NCBI GenBank assembly: GCA_022565595.1
Contig: JAIUML010000013.1
Location: 1 to 56,347, forward strand
Reading direction: 5' to 3'
Source: Saccharospirillum sp.
GTDB lineage: Bacteria > Pseudomonadota > Gammaproteobacteria > Pseudomonadales > Natronospirillaceae
DNA: 56,347 bases
Shown piece after piece: positions 50,261 to 56,347 of the stretch (position 1 is its first letter; each line of letters begins with the position of its first letter). Made by a program: the position numbers and the translations under genes. The notes under the pieces are model-generated. The model made no database searches. It saw nothing but the letters and a program-made list of their open reading frames with translations, and was not told the DNA's origin.

Positions 50261-50770
50261 TTAGCCTTTGCCCAGTAACCGGGCCCACCAGCTCGGCTTC
50301 GTTTTGGTATAGCCTGGGTTGGCTGGCGCATAGCCATCGTAGTCGGCTGCACCGGCAAACAGATCGATCAGGTTTTCGATCAACACCGGGCCAAAGGCAT
50401 AGGGGTCAAAGGCTTTCAAATTGTGTTGATTCAATAAAGCCTGGATGTCGCTATCCAGAGCGACGTATTTCATCGACCAATCCTGAAAACGGCGCTTCTG
50501 GATCGTATTGAGCTCCAGCATTTGCACACGGGTGTGGCGTGGGTCTTTGGCAATGCGCTCGTAGGCGGCGGTCACCGTTTCTCGTTCGCCTTCAAGACAC
50601 TGGAAGAAATACCCATTACCGAAGTGCAACACACCGCCCAACTGCTGTTTGGGGTTGTTGCGCCGGGATTGCAACAGAATGCGCGCCACCTCCGTCTCGA
50701 CACCGCCTTGCTTGTTGGACGTGAAATTGGCCTGGCTGGCATAAGTGAGTTGTACAAGTGGCTCGGACAC
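50261..50770 (-). CDS. BLUF-domain blue-light photoreceptor
   Basis: A 169-residue protein. The BLUF domain (about 1-100) binds FAD: the photoactive tyrosine lies in LVQLTYASQANF, the flavin-contacting asparagine in SRRNNPKQQLGGVLHF, the key glutamine in GYFFQCLEGERETV, followed by RIAKDPRHTRVQML and RRFQDWSMKYVAL. A helical C-terminal extension (about 105-169) without a known output domain follows, with no EAL or cyclase attached. It probably signals by protein contact. The next upstream gene on the same strand is the DUF938 methyltransferase, 93 bp away. Confidence 0.93.
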   Translation of the reverse strand: MSEPLVQLTYASQANFTSNKQGGVETEVARILLQSRRNNPKQQLGGVLHFGNGYFFQCLEGERETVTAAYERIAKDPRHTRVQMLELNTIQKRRFQDWSMKYVALDSDIQALLNQHNLKAFDPYAFGPVLIENLIDLFAGAADYDGYAPANPGYTKTKPSWWARLLGKG

Positions 50771-50863
50771 AGAACACCGTCGGTATTTGGATTAGCCGAT
50801 TAGTACGTCATGTCCAGGGTATTGGATTTAAGAAGTTACCGGGTAAGGCACCGGATCCTGACG

Positions 50864-51481
50864 CTACTGACGCCGCCATATCAAGGTGCGGTTGTTGGCC
50901 GGCATGGCGTGGTCCGCCTCAAGCCTGAACCCACTGGCTTCAGCCAGGGGCGTCAATTCATCAAGATCCCGAATGCCCATGGCCGGGTCCCGATCGCGCA
51001 GATGACGGTCGAATTGCTCGTTGCTGGCGCTGGTGTGTTTGCCATGGTAGCGGAACGGCCCATAGAGGCAGAAGACGGCATTAGGGGCCAGACGCTCGCC
51101 CAACCCAGCAAAGAGCGCCTTAACCGCTGGCCAACTCATGATATGGGCCGTGTTGGCGGAAAAAGCCGCTTGCGCCGACGCCACCGGCCAGTCTGGCTGC
51201 AAAACGTCCAGAACCAGCGGTGGTTGAAGGTTCGCAGCGCCAGCAGCTTGCGCCTCCTCCACCCAAAGCCGACAACCCGGCAGATACTCTGCCTGGTCCG
51301 TAGGCTGCCAACACAGCCAGGGCAGGTGGGAGGCAAAAAAGGCCGCATGCTGGCCGGTGCCCGAGCCAACCTCCAGCATCAGCGCCTGAGAGTACTGATG
51401 CTCCGGCAGCACTTGCTGAAGGACTTCCAATATGGGCCTTTTGTTGTTCTCACAGGCCTGAGAAAAGGGTTTTTGCATCAT
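50864..51481 (-). CDS. DUF938 family SAM-dependent methyltransferase
   Basis: A 205-residue Rossmann methyltransferase of the DUF938 type: FSQACENNKRPILEVL at the start, motif I MLEVGSGTGQHAAFFASHLP, motif IV-like NTAHIMSWPAV, and LYGPFRYHGKHTSASNEQFD, the family hallmark. The natural substrate is unknown. AGGAG lies 9 bases before the first of two ATG codons. Confidence 0.9.
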   Translation of the reverse strand: MMQKPFSQACENNKRPILEVLQQVLPEHQYSQALMLEVGSGTGQHAAFFASHLPWLCWQPTDQAEYLPGCRLWVEEAQAAGAANLQPPLVLDVLQPDWPVASAQAAFSANTAHIMSWPAVKALFAGLGERLAPNAVFCLYGPFRYHGKHTSASNEQFDRHLRDRDPAMGIRDLDELTPLAEASGFRLEADHAMPANNRTLIWRRQ

Positions 51482-51545
51482 CGATTATGGCTCCTTTTTT
51501 CGGTGATGCTTGAATGTTTATTCAATGGCCATCTGATGATAGATC

Positions 51546-52994
51546 TCAAAGCCAGAGGGTACTGAGGTCAACTGCTGGCTCCAACGGCAAACCAGCCAGG
51601 CTTCGGTTCACCACGAACTCATGGGTGTTGCCATTGAAGACCCAATCGGCCACTGCCTTGTGCAAGTGCTCGATGGTGGTACGGCCTGCAATATCCGGAA
51701 TCACTTCACTTTCCATACGCGCAACTTCCGACTCTGGAAACAACTCACCATGAATGCCGGTCTTCACTGGCTTACCCAGTACCAGCATGCTGTTGCCGCG
51801 GCCGTGGTCGGTTCCGGCATCGCGATTACTTCGCGTCTGGCGGCCGAACTCACCATTGATGACGATGATGGTGTTGTTTCGCGCTGTACTGTCCATGCTA
51901 TCAAAGAACGCCTGCAAGCCTCGGTCTTTACCGAACATGTCTTCAAAGTTTGGCTCAATCATGGACTTCTGGTTGTCGTGACTGTCCCAGCCGTGATAAT
52001 CCAGCGACATCACTCTCATACCAGCGATGTCTGCACCATGGCTAATCAGATCATGCGCTGTGGCAATCTGGCGGGCGAAGTCGGTGCGATTCAGAGGGGA
52101 TGCGCCATTGCTCATCAGCCGGCTGATGGGCTCGGGTATGGTGATGCCTTTTAGGCGATCTTCCAGCTCTTGTCCAAGGGTGCGCAGTTGCGCCTCATGA
52201 GCCAGCAGTCGCGACATGCGATTGCTCGTCTGTTCACCCTGCAGGGCCGCATAATAACCGTTCAAGGCTCGGGACTGACCGGCATTCCAATGGCGTTCGC
52301 TGCTGTCAGGCTGCCGGCGCTGGTCGAACAGGCCGGCATTGCGGGCGCTTTCCAGGGTCAGCAGATTGTCTGTTTCGGCTCGGGCATTGCTGCCAGGCGT
52401 GGCCGGTGCAAAACAGAGGTTGCGCGGTACCCGTGTCAGCGAGGCCACTCGGCCACCCAGGGTATCGGCCAGGCGTCCACCCCAACCGGAGCGGCCATAC
52501 TCGCTGGCCAGCGTATCGTGGCGGCCATAATCCAGAGCCAGCAAAGAGTTTACGTGATCTCTCGAGACCGACCCCACGACATTGTTAATCAGCGCAGCCC
52601 CAATGTCGGAGCTTTCCTTCAGCAGATCTGCCAACCATTCGGCTTTCTTGAGCACACCGAACGTCTCGCCGTCCAGTGACACTTCAATATAATCATTCTC
52701 CCAGCGCCCGGTCATGACGGCATCATAGCCACCGCCACTCAATCCATGGGTTCGATAGTTCTGTTCCCAATAGGTTTTGGCAAAGCCTGAGGTATGGGAA
52801 GGTTTCGGGACCAGCAAATGACGGAAATCGGGACCGCCATCCAATGTCAGTTGAATGACCAGACGCTGATCCTGCGCAGCGGCAAGGCTATGCGAACTGA
52901 ACCCAAGCCCGCCAGCGAGCACACCACCACTCAATGCCCAGCGCGCACTGGCCATGGCACCAGCGGCATTTTTGAGAAAATCCCGACGCTGCAT
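51546..52994 (-). CDS. DUF1501 protein exported by the TAT pathway
   Basis: A 482-residue protein with a twin-arginine signal (QRRDFLKNAAG), so it is exported folded. The body matches DUF1501, related in fold to the alkaline phosphatase/sulfatase superfamily: LVIQLTLDGGPDFRHLLVP at the start and VMSLDYHGWDSHDNQ, IIVINGEFGRQTRSN and GTDHGRGNSMLVLG later. No signature phosphatase nucleophile is evident and the function is unknown. The start is the ATG at 52994, with AGGAGG 7 bases before it, overlapping the last base of the DUF1800 stop. The two genes form an operon. Confidence 0.9.
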   Translation of the reverse strand: MQRRDFLKNAAGAMASARWALSGGVLAGGLGFSSHSLAAAQDQRLVIQLTLDGGPDFRHLLVPKPSHTSGFAKTYWEQNYRTHGLSGGGYDAVMTGRWENDYIEVSLDGETFGVLKKAEWLADLLKESSDIGAALINNVVGSVSRDHVNSLLALDYGRHDTLASEYGRSGWGGRLADTLGGRVASLTRVPRNLCFAPATPGSNARAETDNLLTLESARNAGLFDQRRQPDSSERHWNAGQSRALNGYYAALQGEQTSNRMSRLLAHEAQLRTLGQELEDRLKGITIPEPISRLMSNGASPLNRTDFARQIATAHDLISHGADIAGMRVMSLDYHGWDSHDNQKSMIEPNFEDMFGKDRGLQAFFDSMDSTARNNTIIVINGEFGRQTRSNRDAGTDHGRGNSMLVLGKPVKTGIHGELFPESEVARMESEVIPDIAGRTTIEHLHKAVADWVFNGNTHEFVVNRSLAGLPLEPAVDLSTLWL

Positions 52995-54925
52995 CACCGG
53001 CCCTCCTGATAGTACATGAATGGTGTAGACACAATGAAGTTGACCGCCTGCCCCAGACGATTGGCAAAACTGGCCTCCGCTGCGGCAGTCATCGAAGGTT
53101 CAATGGTCTGGTTCGCCAGATCCTGAAAGGGCGAATACAGACTGCCGCCCAATTTCAGTTCGGCCGGGCTGAATACACGGTCCCAGTCTTCTGAAATAAC
53201 ACCGTTGTCGATCCAGAGCAGCATAGGGTCTCGCCCGCTGGCGACAAAGGCATAAACGTAGACCCGCTCCAGGGGGCCGAAATTACTCAAGTCATCGGCA
53301 ATGAAGCGTTGCCACAACCACTCCGACAACTCTTTTACCGTGTAATAACTGCCATTTTTCGGGTCTGGCAGGGTGTCCAGCCATTGTTTACGCCAGGTCA
53401 GATCACCGCTGGGCCCGACCTCAGCCCGAGTGAACCGCCAGGTATGGCGAGTGACCATATTGTACGTCTTGCGGAAGTAGTCTGTGCTTGTGTAGGCATC
53501 CAGACCGGTGTGACCACCAAAAACATCATGGTAGGGAACAAACACCGAGAACCCCTGCTCCCAGAGTTCCCATTCATGGTTGTAGATGTAGTTCCACTGG
53601 TCCGAATCAGCGTTGTAATCAAGCCGAAAGACGTCTTCATTACGCGTAGACAGCAGATTATGCACCGTCATCATCCGGTCAAAAATACTGTAGTACTTGA
53701 CCCGATCGGCAGTATGGAAGTCTGTGCTGATGGCATAGGCGCGCAGAAAATCCATTAGATCTTTTTCCGGCATGGCGGCCCATTGTGCCCGCAAACGGTC
53801 CTGAACCGCTGGCTTGTTCATGATTTCATCGTCTGCCAGCCATCGAATAATCATGACCGGCAGGTTATGCAAACTCTGCGGATGCTCGATGGCCAGGGGC
53901 CCCAGATGTTGCAGCTTTTCCAGAGCGGTTTCCCCGGAGATGTTATGACCCAGAATTTCCAGGTTGCTGCGATGATGGGTATCGCGGTCGTAGGTAACAT
54001 TGGCTTTTTCTGGGCTATCCCAGCTATCGCCACCGAGTTGAATCCCGGTCAGCAGCCTCGCCATATTGGGGATGGTCACTTCTTCGTGATAACGATCATC
54101 CCCCACCGCATCGGCAGGGTTGGCACTGCTGTTGAGAATGCCAAAAAACAGCTGAAAATACTCGCGTGCGAAGTTTTCGTTACCACGAAACACGCCGTTC
54201 TCAAAACGCGCCACTCGGTGATTGTATTGCTGCGCAATAGCGGCACTGGCCGCCGCCGTGGTCAGCACCTCGTCGAACGAGGCGCCCTCGGCCAGTGCGT
54301 CCATGACGTCGTCGTAATATCGCACCACTTGATGATTGAGCATGCCACTGGCGGAAAGGTTAACCGCCATATGATAATTGGTCAGATACAAACCGATTTT
54401 CTGACGCACCGGATTCAATCCCCGCGTCATTGATGCCTGATACCAGACTCTGGCCGGCGAACGCCAGCTGTCTTGACCCGCAAGGGCATAGTAGGATCGA
54501 GCATTGCGCATCGGATTACCCGGTTGATCACTGGACCAGTAAGCACTCAAGCCCGAAAGGCTGCCATCATTACCCACATGAGCCGATGATTCCATGGGCG
54601 ACAACAACGGATGAAACTCACTAACCACCAGTATTTCAGCGATGGCCTTGGCCGGTTCCATCTTGGCCCAGGTGGTAATTTGCTCGTCCGAGGCATGGCC
54701 GCCAAAGGCAAACAGGTGCAGAACCCGACGCACTGAACCCTCAGTCCAGTCTGCCGAGGTGACAAAGGTAAGGCCGCCGGTCACTTGCTGTGGCGGATCG
54801 GCCGGCTGAAAATCCTGGGTGTTATTGGCACCGCCAGATGAGGGCTGGCTGCAGCCCACCAGAGCGATTAAAGCAAACGCAAAGGCTGCGACGAAACGGC
54901 AATATGCATTCCCTACTGCATTCAT
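52994..54925 (-). CDS. DUF1800 lipoprotein
   Basis: A 643-residue lipoprotein (signal peptide to LIALVGC). The DUF1800 domain fills most of the chain: VRRVLHLFAFGGHASDEQI, RQKIGLYLTNYHMAVNLSAS, RGNENFAREYFQLFFGI, and the middle region with NMARLLTGIQLGG. Partner of the DUF1501 protein encoded next; this pair recurs in many bacteria and is thought to act at the cell surface, but no activity is established to my knowledge. It is the first gene of the operon. The 189-bp gap upstream shows no clear promoter on this strand. Confidence 0.9.
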   Translation of the reverse strand: MNAVGNAYCRFVAAFAFALIALVGCSQPSSGGANNTQDFQPADPPQQVTGGLTFVTSADWTEGSVRRVLHLFAFGGHASDEQITTWAKMEPAKAIAEILVVSEFHPLLSPMESSAHVGNDGSLSGLSAYWSSDQPGNPMRNARSYYALAGQDSWRSPARVWYQASMTRGLNPVRQKIGLYLTNYHMAVNLSASGMLNHQVVRYYDDVMDALAEGASFDEVLTTAAASAAIAQQYNHRVARFENGVFRGNENFAREYFQLFFGILNSSANPADAVGDDRYHEEVTIPNMARLLTGIQLGGDSWDSPEKANVTYDRDTHHRSNLEILGHNISGETALEKLQHLGPLAIEHPQSLHNLPVMIIRWLADDEIMNKPAVQDRLRAQWAAMPEKDLMDFLRAYAISTDFHTADRVKYYSIFDRMMTVHNLLSTRNEDVFRLDYNADSDQWNYIYNHEWELWEQGFSVFVPYHDVFGGHTGLDAYTSTDYFRKTYNMVTRHTWRFTRAEVGPSGDLTWRKQWLDTLPDPKNGSYYTVKELSEWLWQRFIADDLSNFGPLERVYVYAFVASGRDPMLLWIDNGVISEDWDRVFSPAELKLGGSLYSPFQDLANQTIEPSMTAAAEASFANRLGQAVNFIVSTPFMYYQEGR

Positions 54926-55040
54926 GGATGGGCCCTGCTCAATAGCCTGGATAATCCGCTAACCCAACAATACAAGGCAGGCGGGGGAGGTGCTCGTGGC
55001 CGGTTGAAAGTGCAAAAGCCGGCATGAGGTGTCGATTTTT

Positions 55041-55071
55041 TTTACAATTAGTGGGTTGCTATCCCTATAAT
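55041..55071 (+). promoter_or_regulatory. Sigma-70-like promoter facing an antisense gene
   Basis: TTTACA (55041-55046), or TTACAA one base on, is followed after 18-19 bp by a perfect TATAAT (55066-55071). No plus-strand gene begins nearby. Transcription would run antisense into the excisionase-like gene at 55115-55411. Confidence 0.4.
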
Positions 55072-55114
55072 CCACATTCGAACGGCCAAAGCAATTAAAA
55101 TAGTGTGAAGTAGA

Positions 55115-55411
55115 TCACGTTTCTGAGTGTTGCTGAGGGCGGTCAGAAAGATCCGGGTTGGGCATTTTTGCTGGCGCTGCCCCGAACTTCAAGCCTTGTC
55201 TCTTGTTCCGAGCTTCCAGTGCTTCTATAAATTCCCCCATCCAGAAGAAGTTGGGCCTTCCGAGCGCGTCATTGAAGGGTGCCGGTGGTAAGAAACCATT
55301 GATTTCATGATGATTCCTGGCAGCCTCGCGCAGATCCTGAACTCGGACCTTCAGTATTCGAGCGGCATCGACCAGACTGATCCGATCGCCGGAATGAAAT
55401 GCTTTACCCAT
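55115..55411 (-). CDS. Small helix-turn-helix protein, excisionase-like
   Basis: A 98-residue protein. The N-terminal part (ISLVDAARILKVRVQDLREA) reads as a MerR/excisionase-type helix-turn-helix, followed by a wing-like RPNFFWMGEFIEALEARNK and a polar tail. Excisionase and AlpA-like proteins often sit at the ends of integrated elements. No integrase is seen in the window, which ends soon after. An AAGG lies about 10 bases before the ATG. Function assigned by motif only. Confidence 0.6.
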   Translation of the reverse strand: MGKAFHSGDRISLVDAARILKVRVQDLREAARNHHEINGFLPPAPFNDALGRPNFFWMGEFIEALEARNKRQGLKFGAAPAKMPNPDLSDRPQQHSET

Positions 55412-55422
55412 AATGGGAAACC

Positions 55423-55764
55423 TTACAGCAGACTGCTGACAACCAGGTTAGCAGGATGATACTTGAGTTCTGGGATGGTCGGTAGGGTGCTGAATGGCTG
55501 AAGGAGCGTTAATCCTTTGCAGTAACCATGGTCAAACTGACGGTCACGCTGTTGCCGATATGTAGTGCTCCGGCCCTGTGGTTGTTGGTTGTTTGTTAAA
55601 CGTCGAAGCTTATCCGTGCGCACTTTGTACCGTAAATCCCGATGACACTGTGCGCACTTTCCCAGGTTAGCCAGATCTATAGCCATTAAAATCAAAGGGT
55701 TAGTGATGTCGTTGCCATGTTTATGCGCACAAGGTAAGGTGATTGTCAGCGAGTTTATGCGCAT
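55423..55764 (-). CDS. Hypothetical protein with CxxC motif
   Basis: A possible 113-residue protein, not recognised. It carries one CAQC pair (LGKCAQCHRDLRYKVRT) that could hold metal or a disulphide, and a basic, glutamine-rich middle. The frame is open and ends 11 bp before the excisionase-like start on the same strand, but codon use is unremarkable and no ribosome site is clear. It may not be a real gene. Confidence 0.35.
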   Translation of the reverse strand: MRINSLTITLPCAHKHGNDITNPLILMAIDLANLGKCAQCHRDLRYKVRTDKLRRLTNNQQPQGRSTTYRQQRDRQFDHGYCKGLTLLQPFSTLPTIPELKYHPANLVVSSLL

Positions 55765-55918
55765 GCCCGTTTTGTAGGAAGGAAAGGGAGGTTCAGTATG
55801 TCAAAAATGGCTTCAAATCAATGGTTTATTGGCTGTATCTGATGAGGACTCTCCCAGATTATTGCGCATGCGCATTAATAAGCTGTTAGCTGAGGTGCAC
55901 TGACCTGAGCGGGGGAAT

Positions 55919-56347
55919 ATGACCGAGTATACATACAGCGACTGGCTAAGCATGTACTGTAAAGATCATGAAGATCCATTTGTTCGAGAATCTGAAGCAA
56001 TGGTTCGGCATTGTTTAGACCTTGATGAAAAGGTGCCGAATGAATACGGATGGAAATTTTCAAGCAAGGAATCATTAGAGAAACAGATCAGTGAAGTAGC
56101 CAGTTACCATGAGGTAAACTCAATCTTTTGGAAAGACCAAGCGCGTAATGTTGAGGCTTATGCGTTAATGACTTACTGGCGCGGGGTTGAGTTAATAAAG
56201 TCTTGCTTGTCTGGAATCAACGGACGGGAGGTGATTGCGCCAGCAATTTCTGCTCGCTCATTGCTTGAGCTCTCAACGGTTTTTCTATTGAACGCCAATA
56301 CTTTGCATAAAACTTTCGTAGAGCTGTCGTTTCCGGCGAATACGATA
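55919..56347 (+). CDS. Hypothetical protein, cut by the window end
   Basis: An open frame of 143 codons runs from the ATG at 55919 to the last base of the window, with GGGGGAA just upstream. The visible part begins MTEYTYSDWLSMYCKDHEDP and continues helical and acidic (RHCLDLDEKVPNEYGWKFSS, SYHEVNSIFWKDQARNVEAY, GREVIAPAISARSLLELSTV). No signal peptide. It is AT-richer than the genes before 55 kb. I do not recognise the family; it looks like accessory DNA. The 154-bp gap before it holds only a repeated TTTATGCGCA motif and an inverted AGCTGTTAGCT. Confidence 0.7.
   Translation, partial: MTEYTYSDWLSMYCKDHEDPFVRESEAMVRHCLDLDEKVPNEYGWKFSSKESLEKQISEVASYHEVNSIFWKDQARNVEAYALMTYWRGVELIKSCLSGINGREVIAPAISARSLLELSTVFLLNANTLHKTFVELSFPANTI

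Noticed and set aside
55060-55095. TTCGAA-containing stretch resembling a tRNA T-loop
   Set aside because: No T-stem, anticodon arm or CCA end can be drawn around it.
55798-55842. A 14-codon ORF with a good ribosome site (GGGAGG)
   Set aside because: Too short to support as a gene; no following gene in register to suggest a leader peptide.
55865-55905. Integron attC-like stretch (AGCTGTTAGCT)
   Set aside because: The core GTTRRRY is not met (GTTAGCT), and no paired site or integrase is seen.

Overview
The window looks like chromosomal DNA of a free-living gammaproteobacterium. SlyD-, RraA-, YajQ- and YbjQ-type proteins, an ImuA-ImuB-DnaE2 cassette under a gammaproteobacterial-type LexA box, CRP-like sites and a TAT/lipoprotein-rich gene set all fit. 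A marine Oceanospirillales-like host is my guess, not something the sequence proves. Genes are densely packed on both strands, with many ATGA-type overlaps. I see no rRNA, tRNA, CRISPR array, transposase or recognisable integrase.

Layout. 1-5.4 kb: a palindromic repeat, then the SOS mutagenesis operon imuA-imuB-dnaE2 (minus strand) with a perfect LexA box over its promoter. 5.4-20.8 kb: housekeeping and signalling genes, including a GGDEF diguanylate cyclase, a lone CheW, a UvrD-type helicase, a DUF3833 lipoprotein, a Ca2+/Na+ exchanger, a CAP-domain lipoprotein, a 7TM sensor with degenerate GGDEF and intact EAL, an alpha/beta hydrolase, a SlyD-like isomerase, a VTT-like membrane protein, a cardiolipin synthase and an HD-GYP protein lacking the histidine of its HD pair. 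20.8-29.4 kb: SDR, RsmB-like rRNA methyltransferase, class V aminotransferase, amidohydrolase, an outer-membrane barrel, yajQ, a probable GNAT/RHH toxin-antitoxin pair and a DUF6164 protein. Three copies of one large palindromic repeat family lie between these genes.

29.4-36 kb: a complete MoxR/Bat operon (MoxR, DUF58, DUF4381, two von Willebrand A proteins, BatD), translationally coupled almost throughout. 36-41 kb: two small exported unknowns, a YbjQ / membrane-anchored YbjQ / M48 peptidase operon, a polytopic membrane protein, rraA and a GNAT gene. 41.2-48.1 kb: a polymorphic-toxin island. It holds a 1731-residue Rhs protein with a WHH-type nuclease tip and its immunity gene, then a displaced Rhs tip with an ADP-ribosyltransferase-like toxin and its own immunity gene, then a frameshifted scrap of a third tip. 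48.1-55 kb: a small membrane protein, a cyclic-peptide-type ABC exporter, a BLUF photoreceptor, a DUF938 methyltransferase and a DUF1800-DUF1501 export pair. The last 1.3 kb is AT-richer accessory DNA with an excisionase-like gene and a gene cut by the window edge.

Themes. Four proteins bear on cyclic-di-GMP (GGDEF, EAL, HD-GYP, YajQ). Two modules concern intoxication and self-protection (the Rhs island and the GNAT/RHH pair). The most interesting unexplained structures are the palindromic repeats whose arms covary between copies, the Rhs tip archive with a 345-bp gapless duplication, and the variant GNAT/RHH pair.
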